Source: Micromonospora gifhornensis
Lineage (GTDB): Bacteria; Actinomycetota; Actinomycetes; Mycobacteriales; Micromonosporaceae
Reading direction: 5' to 3'
NCBI RefSeq assembly: GCF_016863515.1
Contig: NZ_BOPA01000039.1
Span: 1 to 64,000 of the forward strand
Length of the DNA stretch: 64,000 nucleotides
Each line of letters begins with the position of its first letter. The first letter of the stretch is position 1. Of the stretch, positions 55,146-64,000 are shown in pieces. Below the pieces are notes generated by a model that worked only from the letters and a program-made list of their open reading frames with translations, had not been told where the DNA came from and did no database searches. The position numbers and the translations under genes were made by a program.

Positions 55146-58100
55146 TCAGCGCAGGCCGAAGGCGCGGACGACGGTCTGGGTGACGCCACCGCCGTTGCGC
55201 TGGGCGGCGGTGACCCGGATGGACACGAATTCAGCCCGCTGCGGGGCAGCCAGGGCGGCCCGCCAGTCGCCCTTCTTCTCCTTCAGGTCCTGCCGCTGCC
55301 AGGTGACCCCGTCGTCGTACGAGATCTCCAGCTTGACCGAGGAGACCGCGTCCGTGACGGCAGTGCCACCGACCACCACCGGGGTGATGGTGACGTCGCT
55401 CCTGCGCTTCGCGCGACCCTCGTCGTCCACCTCCGTGCGGTAGTCCAGTTGAACAAGCGCAACGGACTGAATGTCCGGTGCCGCCCCGGAACTGAAGCGC
55501 CACTCGGTGTGCGTGGTGGTCGAGTACGGGCTGAACGCAGGGTCACCCGTCGTCTCGACGACCAGCCGGTACGGCAGTCTCTCCGGAGGAAGCTCACCGG
55601 CGAAGAAGTTCGGCCAGCCATTGATCTCGGACCGTTTCCGCTCGCCCTGGTAAAGCGTGATCTTCTGCGGTAGGGCGGCCCCACCGTCGTGGGCGGATCC
55701 GGCATCACCGAACCCCTGGATCGTGGCGGACATCCAGTCGCCGCCGCGGGCCAGGATGTTGTTGGTGAGCAGGCGTGGCCGGGTGATCGGCCCGAACCAC
55801 CGGTCCTGCTGCACGCTGCCCGGCCGGTAGGTGATCTCCTCCGTCTGTGACACCGTCCAGTCGCTGATGTCGGCGTACTGCTGCCACCTGATTCCCGGGC
55901 CGGCGGAGACCCAGTCGGTACGCGGTCCGGGGGCGACCGGTCTGGTGGCCAGCGGGCGGCCGAAGGACCACTCGTACGGTGGGAAGTCCCGCCGCATCTC
56001 GGTCATCTTCTTGCCGGCGGGTGGCCGAGCGAAATGGAGATCGATCCGGGCGAGATCGCGGGGGCCGGTCCGGGCCGACGGATCCTGCGGGACCCCACCG
56101 ACGTGGAAGTCGACCAGGTCGTACACGTACCTCGGCGAAGGGTGCGCCTCGACGGTCAGCGTCGTCCGCTGCCTGCCGGCGGCGGTGATCTTCCTGATCA
56201 GGGCTTCGCCCTCGTCCAGGTTGACCGAGGCGACCGGGACGGGCCCGGTGCTCACCCCGTCGGGGTCGCCGTACCAGTCACTGCGGCGACCGCTGCGGTC
56301 GTTGACGACGAGCAGCAGCGCCGCACCGGCGGCCTGTGCCGCCGCCACCTGGTCGGTGGCCGCCACGGCGTCACTGGCGCGGACCACCACGGCTCGGCCC
56401 CGGGCGGACAGACCGGCGTAGTCGGCCTTGCGGCCGGCTCCGGCGAAGACCGCGTCCAGCCGCGAGGTGCCCTCGGGCAGCGGCCGGGATCCCGGCTGGA
56501 CGACAGGGTCACTGAGGCGCTGACCGGGGTAGCTGACCGCCAGCGGGGTCTGCTCGGCCCGGAACCGGGTGGTGAACACGAAGCTGCCCCTGCTCGGCGT
56601 GCCCCTGGTCGGCAGGGCCCAGAGGCTGTCGTAGGCGGCACCGGGCAGGATCGCGCGTCGCAGGGCGCTCCAGTCGCCGGGTGCCGGCTCGCGCTGGGTG
56701 AACGAACGGTAGATGTCGACCCGGCTGCTGGCGACGATCGTCGGTCTGGCGGTCGCCACCTTCACCTGGCGTGCCTGCGAGGCGTCGAGGTCGACGACCC
56801 GGTCGGTGCTCAGGTCGACCTCGGGCACGGTCAGCACCGCCAGCCCGAGGGAGTGCGGCCCGTGCAGACCCTCCACCTCCACCTGTGCGAGCACCGTGTA
56901 CGAGCCGGGCGCCCACCGACTGGTGAGCTTCCCGTCGGGAACCCACATCACGGTGGAGACGCCGTCGGCGTCGACGATCTCGACCTCGCCGCTGTACGGC
57001 CGGCCGGCACGGTCCTTCAGGTGGATGGTGAGGTTGCGCTTCTCCGGCTCCACCGAGACCCCGACCGCGGTGTGCACCTCTCCGGCGGCGTGGCGGGCGA
57101 TGACCTGGGCGCTGTACCGGCCGGCGGCGAGCCCTTGCGGCTCCACCACCACGTCGACAGTGGAGCTTGCCCCCGCCGGCACGGTGACCCGCTTCGGAGC
57201 GACGGTGAACGTCCGGGCGGGGGAGAGGCCGGCATCGACGGAGAGCTCCAACGTCACCGGGGATCTCGTGGTGTTGGTGTAGGTGACGGCCCGGGTGATC
57301 GGCTGCCGTCGCGTACCGGGCGACCAGCGGACCAGCCCCGCGTCCACCGAGCCGGTCGCGACAACCTGGTCCTGGTGGTAGGCGGCAGCGACGTTCACCC
57401 GACCGGTCCCGGCCTGGTAGGCGCTGTAGGCGGGAGTGCGTGTGCTGGTGCCCATCAACGCGTCCTTGATCTGCTGCCGGCTCCACTCCGGGTGTTTCTG
57501 CGCCAGCAGGACGGCGGCCCCGGCGACGTGCGGCGCCGCCATGGAGGTGCCGCTGTCCAGCCGGTAGTAGCCCTCGTCCCAGTACATGTGCTGGGAGCGT
57601 GCGGCCAGCACGTCCACACCGGGAGCCGAGATGTCGGGCTTGAGGCCGTCATCGATCATCCGGGGGCCGGCGCTGGAGAAGACGGCGAGCCGGTCCGCTG
57701 CGTCGACGGCACCGACGGTGAGCGCGGCGTCCGCCGTACCCGGTGCACTGAGAGCGTACGGATCCTGCCCGCTGTTGCCGGCGGAGACGACGAACAGCGC
57801 CCCGGTCTCAGCGCTGAGTCGGTTCACCGCCTGGCTCAGCGGATCGTCCTGAGTACGCCAGACGTTCACCCCCAGACTCATGTTGATCACGCGGGCCTTC
57901 TCGGTCCGGGCCGCCCACTCCATGCCGGCGATGACTCCGGAGGCCGACCCGCTGCCGTTGTCGCCCAGGACCTTGCCGACCACCAGGTCAGCGCCGGAGG
58001 CGACACCCCGCTCGACACCGCCGGAGGCGGCGCCGGTTCCGGCGAGGATGGAGGCGGTGTGGGTGCCGTGCCCGGACTGGTCGACGATGTCGTCGCCGGG

Positions 58101-58928
58101 AATGAAGCTCCGGGACGCGACGACGCGGTCCGCCAGGTCCGGGTGGCTCGGGTCGTACCCGGAGTCGAGGACCGCCACGCGGATGCCGCTGCCGCTGCTC
58201 CCGGTCGCCCACACGGCGGGGGCGCCGATCTGGGCGGTGGTGTCGGCCAGGGCGGCCTTCGCCTTGCTGTCGAGCCACACCGCGTCGATGCCGGCGCCGA
58301 AGCTCGGCGCACCACCGGCTTGCGGTGTGCCGGCGCTGCGGCCGGTCGCCGACGGGCCGCTGGACCGGTCGTCGGCGGTGAGGGCCGACCAGAAGGCGGC
58401 GACCTCCGACCGGCGGGCCCGGACCGCTTCACCGTTGACGGAGGAGAGCATCAGCGTGCTGTCCACGCCCGGCAACGCGGTCCCGGCACGCCGGGTCGCC
58501 GATCCTTGCGTACGGGTGAGGATCAGCGGAAGCGCGTCGGTGTGCGCATCGTCGTACCCCTGGGCGATCAGTTGGGTGACGTTGAAGAGCTGCTTGTCGA
58601 GCCGCCCGGTGGCGATGTGGGCCATCGCCTCGCCGGGGTAGACGTACGTGTCCCGACCCTCGGTGCTGATCTGCACCGGGCCGGTGGCGCCCGGCGCACG
58701 TTCCACATCCACAGTGGGGGGTGCTGCGCCGGCTCCCGGAGTCACCGTCACCGTGTCACCGGTGATCAGCGTGACAGTGGCGGGGTCGGGTGACGTTCCG
58801 CCGCCGTGGGCCGCCCCCGGCGGCGTCGGCGGTACCGCGGCGCTGTGCGCCGCAACCGGGGTGAGCAGGGCGGCGACCAGGGTGACGCCCAGGGATGCCG
58901 CGAATCTTCGGGTGAAAGACAGCCGCAC
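55146..58928 (-). CDS. large secreted subtilisin-like (S8) peptidase
   Basis: A 1260-aa exported protease. Signal peptide to about residue 31 and a pro-domain of about 200 residues come first. The catalytic domain has Asp255 (VAVLDSGYDP), His287 (GHGTHTAS), oxyanion Asn385 (SAGNSG) and Ser462 (GTSMAAPHVAG). Downstream are beta-sandwich repeats and a protease-associated-like segment ([25 protein letters not shown], about 880-925). It resembles large multi-domain subtilases of soil actinobacteria used for extracellular protein degradation. GTG start with GGAGG four nt upstream is well supported. It is a single transcription unit. Confidence 0.92.
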   Translation of the reverse strand: MRLSFTRRFAASLGVTLVAALLTPVAAHSAAVPPTPPGAAHGGGTSPDPATVTLITGDTVTVTPGAGAAPPTVDVERAPGATGPVQISTEGRDTYVYPGEAMAHIATGRLDKQLFNVTQLIAQGYDDAHTDALPLILTRTQGSATRRAGTALPGVDSTLMLSSVNGEAVRARRSEVAAFWSALTADDRSSGPSATGRSAGTPQAGGAPSFGAGIDAVWLDSKAKAALADTTAQIGAPAVWATGSSGSGIRVAVLDSGYDPSHPDLADRVVASRSFIPGDDIVDQSGHGTHTASILAGTGAASGGVERGVASGADLVVGKVLGDNGSGSASGVIAGMEWAARTEKARVINMSLGVNVWRTQDDPLSQAVNRLSAETGALFVVSAGNSGQDPYALSAPGTADAALTVGAVDAADRLAVFSSAGPRMIDDGLKPDISAPGVDVLAARSQHMYWDEGYYRLDSGTSMAAPHVAGAAVLLAQKHPEWSRQQIKDALMGTSTRTPAYSAYQAGTGRVNVAAAYHQDQVVATGSVDAGLVRWSPGTRRQPITRAVTYTNTTRSPVTLELSVDAGLSPARTFTVAPKRVTVPAGASSTVDVVVEPQGLAAGRYSAQVIARHAAGEVHTAVGVSVEPEKRNLTIHLKDRAGRPYSGEVEIVDADGVSTVMWVPDGKLTSRWAPGSYTVLAQVEVEGLHGPHSLGLAVLTVPEVDLSTDRVVDLDASQARQVKVATARPTIVASSRVDIYRSFTQREPAPGDWSALRRAILPGAAYDSLWALPTRGTPSRGSFVFTTRFRAEQTPLAVSYPGQRLSDPVVQPGSRPLPEGTSRLDAVFAGAGRKADYAGLSARGRAVVVRASDAVAATDQVAAAQAAGAALLLVVNDRSGRRSDWYGDPDGVSTGPVPVASVNLDEGEALIRKITAAGRQRTTLTVEAHPSPRYVYDLVDFHVGGVPQDPSARTGPRDLARIDLHFARPPAGKKMTEMRRDFPPYEWSFGRPLATRPVAPGPRTDWVSAGPGIRWQQYADISDWTVSQTEEITYRPGSVQQDRWFGPITRPRLLTNNILARGGDWMSATIQGFGDAGSAHDGGAALPQKITLYQGERKRSEINGWPNFFAGELPPERLPYRLVVETTGDPAFSPYSTTTHTEWRFSSGAAPDIQSVALVQLDYRTEVDDEGRAKRRSDVTITPVVVGGTAVTDAVSSVKLEISYDDGVTWQRQDLKEKKGDWRAALAAPQRAEFVSIRVTAAQRNGGGVTQTVVRAFGLR

Positions 58929-59056
58929 GTTACCTCCATGATCGATGGATGTCGGCAGCTGATCATTCGTCGAAGTCTGGCAAAGGTCGGTTGTGTAACG
59001 TTTCGGCCATTGATGCAGGGGTGACACCGCCCGGCGGGCACGAGGAGGTAGTGAGC

Positions 59057-59734
59057 ATGGGAGATGCCCGTACCCCGGCGCAGGGTGGGACGGGAGTCTC
59101 GCACCCGATCTTCGCCCGGCTCTACAGCCGGTTCAGTGCGCAGCTCGACCGGGCCGGTGTCGCCGAGCATCGCCGGGCCCTGGCCGCCGGCCTGGCCGGG
59201 CGGGTCGTCGAGGTGGGTGCCGGCAATGGTCGGATGTTCGCGCACTACCCGCCCGAGGTGACCGAGGTGGTCGCCGTCGAGCCGGAACCCCGGCTGCGGG
59301 CCGCGGCCGTCGCGGCGGCGCGCAGCGCCCCGGTCCCGGTGACAGTCGTCGACGGCCTCGCCGACGCCCTGCCCGGCGACGACGGTGAGTTCGACGCGGC
59401 GGCGCTGGCGCTTGTGCTCTGCACCGTGCCCGACCAGGCGGCCGCGCTCGGTGAACTGCGCCGGGTGCTGCGTCCCGGCGCGGAGCTGCGCTTCTTCGAA
59501 CACGTCGCCGCACCACCGGCCACCGGGCTACGTCGCGTTCAGCGACTGGTGGACGCGACCGTCTGGCCGCTGCTGATGGGCGGTTGTCACACCGGCCGCG
59601 ACACCGCTGCGGCGATCACCGCCGCCGGCTTCGTCGTCGAGGAGTTGCGCCGGTTCCACTTCCCCGAGACCGGCCCGGTGGGACCGGCCACCCCGCACAT
59701 CCGGGGACGGGCCCGCAACCCGGGACCGCGATGA
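59057..59734 (+). CDS. class I SAM-dependent methyltransferase
   Basis: A 225-aa methyltransferase of the UbiE/Methyltransf_11 type. Motif I is VVEVGAGNGRMF, the post-I acidic residue is in VVAVEPEP, and motif III-like ELRRVLRPGAELRFFEHV is intact. The substrate is not readable; similar enzymes modify small lipids, quinones or thiols. ATG at 59057 has ACGAGGAGG nine nt upstream. It is divergent from the subtilase gene. Confidence 0.88.
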   Translation: MGDARTPAQGGTGVSHPIFARLYSRFSAQLDRAGVAEHRRALAAGLAGRVVEVGAGNGRMFAHYPPEVTEVVAVEPEPRLRAAAVAAARSAPVPVTVVDGLADALPGDDGEFDAAALALVLCTVPDQAAALGELRRVLRPGAELRFFEHVAAPPATGLRRVQRLVDATVWPLLMGGCHTGRDTAAAITAAGFVVEELRRFHFPETGPVGPATPHIRGRARNPGPR

Positions 59735-59796
59735 GTCGCCGCCACGGCCACCGCTGTGCGGGCGGGACAACCGTTCGCCTGATTGCGCCCCGTGAC

Positions 59797-59802
59797 TAGG
59801 CT
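59797..59802 (+). promoter_or_regulatory. candidate lemA -10 box
   Basis: TAGGCT about 37 bp upstream of the lemA start at 59839. No convincing -35 hexamer is visible at the expected distance. Confidence 0.35.
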
Positions 59803-59838
59803 GCTCATGCTCGGGCCAGTGCTGCCGGGGGGTGGGGG

Positions 59839-60420
59839 ATGGGCAGAGGAATCCTGATGAGCATCGCCGGCGGCGTGTTCTGCCTGCTGGCGGTGCTCGT
59901 GCTCGGTTGGGTGCTGGTCGCGTACAACCGGCTGGTCCGTCAGCGCAACCAGGTGCAGGCCTCCTGGGCGCAGATCGACGTGCAGCTCAAACGCCGCTAC
60001 GACCTGATCCCCAACCTGGTGGAGACCGTCCGGGGCTACGCGACACATGAGAACGCCGCCCTGACCGGGGTGATCGCCGCCCGCAGCGGCGCGATCGCCG
60101 CGGCCGGTGCCCCTGCGGTGGTCCACCGGGCGGCGGCGGAGAACACCCTCACCCAGGCCCTCGGGCGACTGTTCGCCGTCGCCGAGGCGTACCCGGAGCT
60201 GAAGGCCAACCAGAACTTCGCGTCCCTGCAGGGCGAGCTGGCCCGCACCGAAGACAAGATCGCCTACGCCCGGCAGTTCTACAACAGCGCGGTGTTGACC
60301 TTCAACACGACAGTCCAGTCCATACCCACCAACCTGGTCGCGAACCTCGGCGGGTTCCGGACGACGGAATACTTCCAGGCCGACGGCACGGAACGCGCCG
60401 CCGTCCAGGTCCGGTACTGA
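59839..60420 (+). CDS. LemA family protein
   Basis: A 193-aa protein with one N-terminal membrane helix (about 8-28) and the LemA helical bundle: YNRLVRQRNQVQASWAQIDVQLKRRYDLIPNLVETV in segments, ending with FRTTEYFQAD. LemA proteins are membrane-linked with mostly unknown roles. ATG at 59839 or 59857 (AGAGGA upstream) are both possible. The DUF2207 gene follows by 28 bp, a common pairing. Confidence 0.88.
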   Translation: MGRGILMSIAGGVFCLLAVLVLGWVLVAYNRLVRQRNQVQASWAQIDVQLKRRYDLIPNLVETVRGYATHENAALTGVIAARSGAIAAAGAPAVVHRAAAENTLTQALGRLFAVAEAYPELKANQNFASLQGELARTEDKIAYARQFYNSAVLTFNTTVQSIPTNLVANLGGFRTTEYFQADGTERAAVQVRY

Positions 60421-60447
60421 CGGCGGCAGCACACGAGGGAGGCCGGG

Positions 60448-62277
60448 TTGTTCGTCGATCTCGCGGTGAGCGCGGTGGCGCTGGTCGGCTGGTTCGCGGT
60501 GTACGGTGCCGTCCGGTTCGCCACCCGACCGGCCAGCCCGACACCGGCACCGGCCACCATGGAGCTCGGCGACGAGCCACCGGCCCTGGTCAACATGCTG
60601 GCCAACCGGTGGACGGTCACCGAGGACGCGGCCGAGGCGACCCTGCTCGATCTCGCGGCCCGTGGCTTCGTCGAGCTGCGCCAGCCCGGCGACGACCCGA
60701 TGCAGACCACCCTGCACCTGCCCGCCTCGCCGCCGGACGAGTCCGGGCTGCGTCCGTACGAGCGCAGGGTGCTCCACCGGGTGCGGGGTCTGGTCGCCGG
60801 TGGGGCGCTGCCGCTGACCGCCCTGACCTTCCGCGACCAGGGCCAGGCCAGGGCGTGGAACAGGCGGTTCCGCGCGGAGGTGGTCGACCACGCGCGGGAG
60901 GCCGGGTTGTCCCGGCGACGCTTCGGCCCGAACGTGACCGTGCTGCTGTCCGCCGCCGCCCTGGCCGCCGGGGTGTTCGTCTGGCTCGCCGTCACCAACT
61001 ACGGACTGTCGCATCCGGCGGGGGGCACTCGGGGACTGGCCGCCGGGTTCTTCACCTTCGCCGTGCTGTCCACGCTCGCCGCGGCGACGCCGGGCGAGCG
61101 GGACACCTCCCGGGGGGCCGAGGTGGCGGCGCGGTGGCTGGGGGTGCGGGACTGGCTGCGGGGGCATGAGCAGTTCGCCGAACTGCCCCCGGCCTCGGTG
61201 GCGATCTGGGACCGGTACCTCGGCTACGGCGCGGCCCTGGGCACCACCCACCTGACCAGCGCGGTCCTTGACCTGGGCATGGGTGACCGGAAGCTGGTCT
61301 GGTCGTCGTACGGGGGCACCTGGCACCGGGTGCGGGTCCGCTATCCCCAGGGGGCCCACCACGGTCGCACCCTGCCGGGACTGCTGCTCAGAGCGGTGCT
61401 CCTCGGCGGGCCGGCGGTCTTCATGCTGAAACTCTTCGGCCCGGTGGCCGATCCGACCCCGACCAGCGACTATCCGGGCGCCGGGATCTTCCCCATGGTC
61501 CTCTTCGGCCTGGTCGTGGTGGCGGGGCTGATGCTGACCCGGGCCGTCTACACGGTGGTACGCGCGGTGGTGGACATGTTCACCGAACGCACCATCACCG
61601 GCGAGGTGCTCTGGGTGCAGGTGTGGAAGTCGACCTCCCGCGGGAAGAACATGCCGTCCCGGCCCTGGCTGTACCACCTGGCGGTGGACGACGGCAGCGG
61701 CGATCGGACCACCGCCTGGGGGCTGCCGAGTCAGTGGGCCGGAGACTGCCACGACGGGGACACCGTGACCATCCGGGTACGCCCCTGGTCGCGACGGGTG
61801 GTCGCGTTCGCGGTGGTGGGCCACGGTCGGTCCCGGAACCTGGCCGAACCGGTCACCCACCCCAGCGAGATGTCGGCCGCGACCGGTGCCGGATCGCCCG
61901 CGTACCTGATCACCCCGGAGGAGATCGGCCAGGCGCTGGGCCTGGCGGTGCACGCCCCCGAGGCGGTCGACCTGCCCGGCCCGTTCACCGGGGTGCAGTT
62001 CCGGGCAGCCGGCGACGGCCAGCCGGTGCTGACCATCCAGGCGGTCTCCGGTACGGCGGCACAGTGGATCTGGCAGCTCAACACCCGAGGTCAGGAACTG
62101 CCCGGAGTGGGCGACGGGGCGTACCTGCTCGGCGAACGGGCCGTGCTGCGCCTCGGTGACCGTACGCTGCTGGTGACCCTGCTCGGTGCCGCCCGATCCA
62201 GGACGGCCAGCCTGCCGTGGCTGCTGACCCAGGCCGCCACCCGGGCCTCGGCGGACCGGCCTGAGACCACCGGCTGA
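60448..62277 (+). CDS. DUF2207-like membrane protein
   Basis: A 609-aa membrane protein with an N-terminal helix (VSAVALVGWFAVYGAV), a soluble segment containing PALVNMLANRWTVTEDAAEATLLDLAARG (a winged-helix-like part), further helices (about 170-215 and 310-385), and a long C-terminal soluble domain. DUF2207 proteins are the usual partner of LemA. The start is TTG at 60448 with GAGGGAGG five nt upstream. Function unknown; possibly a membrane-bound sensor or scaffolding partner. Confidence 0.75.
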   Translation: MFVDLAVSAVALVGWFAVYGAVRFATRPASPTPAPATMELGDEPPALVNMLANRWTVTEDAAEATLLDLAARGFVELRQPGDDPMQTTLHLPASPPDESGLRPYERRVLHRVRGLVAGGALPLTALTFRDQGQARAWNRRFRAEVVDHAREAGLSRRRFGPNVTVLLSAAALAAGVFVWLAVTNYGLSHPAGGTRGLAAGFFTFAVLSTLAAATPGERDTSRGAEVAARWLGVRDWLRGHEQFAELPPASVAIWDRYLGYGAALGTTHLTSAVLDLGMGDRKLVWSSYGGTWHRVRVRYPQGAHHGRTLPGLLLRAVLLGGPAVFMLKLFGPVADPTPTSDYPGAGIFPMVLFGLVVVAGLMLTRAVYTVVRAVVDMFTERTITGEVLWVQVWKSTSRGKNMPSRPWLYHLAVDDGSGDRTTAWGLPSQWAGDCHDGDTVTIRVRPWSRRVVAFAVVGHGRSRNLAEPVTHPSEMSAATGAGSPAYLITPEEIGQALGLAVHAPEAVDLPGPFTGVQFRAAGDGQPVLTIQAVSGTAAQWIWQLNTRGQELPGVGDGAYLLGERAVLRLGDRTLLVTLLGAARSRTASLPWLLTQAATRASADRPETTG

Positions 62278-62283
62278 GCGGGG

Positions 62284-63246
62284 TCATTCGGCGGCCATCG
62301 GCCCACAGAGGATCGCTCCGCGCGGGGTCTGCCAGTAGAGCACCTCCCGGCCGGAACGACGCTTGGTCACCAGACCCGAGTCGAGCAGCACCCGCAGGTG
62401 GTCGCCGACCGCCCCCAGGGACAGCCCGGTGACCGAGGCCAACTGCGAGGTGCTCAGCGGGCTGGTCAGCCGGACGAGGATGGCCGCCCGATTCGCGCCG
62501 ATCAGCCGATCCAGTCCGTCCGGCACCGGTGGGGCGGTCTCGGCGAGGATGCCGCTGGCGGGATAGACCATGCCGAAGCGGGTCGGCTGGTCCCACAGCA
62601 CCCAGCCACGCGCGCAGTGGGCCGGCACGAACACCAGATGTTCGGCCCGGTCCAGCGGCAGCGGTGCCGCCGGGTAGTCGTTCACCCGCAGCCAGCCGTC
62701 GCCCAACCACCGCATCTCGGGGTCGAAGCCGGCGACGGCACCCGCCCAACCCTCGGCGCTCAACCGCGCGGTGCGGGCCACGATGTCGGCCAGCAGCCGC
62801 CGCCTGCGCTCCGGCCACTCCGGCTGCACCGTGTGCGTCCAGACCCAGTCCAGCAGGAACACCACCTGCTCGGTCAGCCCGTCGGCGCACAGCACGTCGG
62901 GTAACTGGCCCGGCCGGCACACCAGCAGGTCGGCGCGGACCTGCGCGTCGCCGCGCCCGGCGACGACCGCCAACTCCTCGGCGAAGCTGGGCGCGGCCGT
63001 CGCGGGCGCGAGGGTGAGGAAATCCGCCGTCCACCGTGGTTGGAAGGCCGCCGCCAGCAACGCCCGCACCGCCGGCCGCCGCGCCACCATCTGCTGGTAC
63101 GCCCCGAGGTACGGGCGTCGCCAGGCGTGCTGCCAGGGGCGACGTGGGCTGTGCAGGGCCCGTAGCGCGGCGACGGTGTCGGTCATCGGCGACACGACGA
63201 ACCGGCTGCGCGCCAGCAGGTCCACCGGCACCCGCCAGATCGACAT
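62284..63246 (-). CDS. ArsR-like winged-helix regulator with large N-terminal domain
   Basis: A 320-aa protein. The C-terminal 80 residues carry an ArsR-type winged helix: RLTSPLSTSQLASVTGLSLGAVGDHLRVLLDSGLVTKRRSGREVLYWQT (in segments). The N-terminal 235 residues are a DUF5937-like domain of unknown role. No metal-binding cysteine motif. ATG at 63246 has GGAGG. TAGAGT upstream resembles a -10. It is divergent from an MFS transporter, a probable target. Confidence 0.85.
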   Translation of the reverse strand: MSIWRVPVDLLARSRFVVSPMTDTVAALRALHSPRRPWQHAWRRPYLGAYQQMVARRPAVRALLAAAFQPRWTADFLTLAPATAAPSFAEELAVVAGRGDAQVRADLLVCRPGQLPDVLCADGLTEQVVFLLDWVWTHTVQPEWPERRRRLLADIVARTARLSAEGWAGAVAGFDPEMRWLGDGWLRVNDYPAAPLPLDRAEHLVFVPAHCARGWVLWDQPTRFGMVYPASGILAETAPPVPDGLDRLIGANRAAILVRLTSPLSTSQLASVTGLSLGAVGDHLRVLLDSGLVTKRRSGREVLYWQTPRGAILCGPMAAE

Positions 63247-63305
63247 GTTTCGCCTCCAGCCGTAACTCTACGTCGTACGCCTCGACGGCCACGAGGATCG
63301 ATCCG

Positions 63306-64000
63306 GTGAGGACGTACTCGGAGCTGTTCACCGTTGCCGAATTCCGCAATCTCTTCCTGGCCAACTGCGCCGGTATCGCCGCCCACACCACCTCGGCGCT
63401 GGCGCTGGGCTCATTGACCTACGCCACGACCGGCTCCGCCCTGCTCACCGCGTTGAGCATGTTCGGTGCGCCGCTGGCGGGTGTGCTCGGCAGCCTGACC
63501 CTGCTCTCGGCTGCGGACAGCCTGCCGCCACGTCGGGCGTTGAGCCTCGCCGCACTTGTCGCACTCGTGGGCGGCGCGCTCCAGGCGGTGCCCGGTCTGC
63601 CCTTGTGGGCGCGGTTCGCGGTCATCCTGATCGTCGCGTACGTCGGGTCGATCACCGGCGGTGCCCGATGGGCGTTGATCAACGACATCCTGCCGGCCGG
63701 CGGGTACGTGCTGGGTCGCTCGGCGATGAACGTGAGCGTCGGCGTCATGCAGATCGCCGGGTTCGGGGCCGGTGGGCTGCTGTTGGTGTGGCTGGACCCG
63801 TACCAGGTCTTCGGGGTGGCCGTCGCGCTGCGGGCGGTGGCGCTCGCGGTGACCCGGTTCGGGCTGCGGGAGCGGGCGGCCCGGTCGGCGGCGACCGCGT
63901 CGACGCGCCGCACCCTGCGGATCAACCGACAGTTGTGGCGGGAGCCGGGCTGCCGGTCGCTCTACCTCAACCTGTGGCTGCCCAGCGGTCTGGTGGTCGG
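63306..64000 (+). CDS. MFS transporter, truncated by window end
   Basis: The first 231 residues of a major facilitator protein, running off the window edge. The pattern of transmembrane segments is clear: NLFLANCAGIAAHTTSALALG, ALLTALSMFGAPLAGVLGS, ALSLAALVALVGGALQAV, FAVILIVAYVGSITGGARW and a fifth around VMQIAGFGAGGLLLVWL. GTG start at 63306 is probable; ribosome binding AGGATC is weak. It is divergent from the ArsR-like regulator by 59 bp, the layout of regulator-controlled drug or metabolite exporters. Confidence 0.78.
   Translation, partial: MRTYSELFTVAEFRNLFLANCAGIAAHTTSALALGSLTYATTGSALLTALSMFGAPLAGVLGSLTLLSAADSLPPRRALSLAALVALVGGALQAVPGLPLWARFAVILIVAYVGSITGGARWALINDILPAGGYVLGRSAMNVSVGVMQIAGFGAGGLLLVWLDPYQVFGVAVALRAVALAVTRFGLRERAARSAATASTRRTLRINRQLWREPGCRSLYLNLWLPSGLVV

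Overview
This is a very GC-rich actinobacterial chromosomal window with third-position GC bias, frequent GTG starts and LuxR, ECF-sigma and ABC regulatory modules. The style fits Micromonosporaceae, most likely Micromonospora. That is an inference from gene content, from a GTTAA...GGGGCCC intergenic repeat that I recall from this family, and from the abundance of secreted hydrolases; no rRNA marker is present. I recognise no tRNA, rRNA, CRISPR array, integrase, transposase or phage block.

Layout. 1-3.2 kb: a DUF4139 (MuiA-like) protein, a small ABM-like protein and an alpha/beta hydrolase. 3.3-10.3 kb: an envelope-stress-type module made of a serine hydrolase, an FtsX-type ABC permease and ATPase, a NarL-type response regulator, a histidine kinase and a divergent 75-aa membrane protein. 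The ABC operon and the small gene share one promoter architecture, including an identical 16-bp inverted repeat. 10.4-15.5 kb: SCP2-like protein, polytopic membrane proteins, a TetR regulator beside a frameshifted small membrane gene, and a metallo-beta-lactamase/rhodanese sulfur enzyme. 15.6-22.7 kb: a secreted esterase with a cellulose-binding module, a PaaX regulator divergent from a cupin with twin operators, a DEAD-box helicase and a secreted trypsin-like protease. 23-29.7 kb: FAD oxidoreductase, an iodotyrosine-deiodinase-like flavoenzyme, a YbdK-type ligase, an M20 peptidase, an AhpD-like protein and a Tat-exported CDP-diacylglycerol-pyrophosphatase-like protein.

29.7-33.3 kb: an ArsR/SRPBCC pair and a KDG kinase/KDPG aldolase operon divergent from an IclR regulator; three promoters here look leaderless. 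33.3-37.4 kb: a five-gene operon (ECF sigma, membrane anti-sigma, ABC ATPase, two membrane proteins) in which every junction is a 4-bp overlap. 37.6-42.6 kb: YceI, a secreted HNH nuclease and a heterodimeric ABC exporter pair behind an iron box; one subunit has lost all its ATP-site motifs. 42.6-48.9 kb: three overlapping small genes divergent from a mini-GntR, a secreted calcium-repeat protein, a LuxR regulator, an isochorismatase-like hydrolase and a GlxA-type regulator. 48.9-64 kb: zinc-ribbon and SPFH proteins, a YrdC-like protein, a glycogen-debranching-like enzyme, a large subtilase, a methyltransferase, a LemA/DUF2207 pair, an ArsR-like regulator and a truncated MFS transporter.

The window reads as ordinary accessory and core-periphery chromosome. 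The strongest non-routine signals are regulatory: the shared two-component regulon promoter, the leaderless operator-overlapped promoters and the iron-box ABC pair. At the enzyme level the deiodinase-like flavoprotein with a complete substrate-lid triad stands out.
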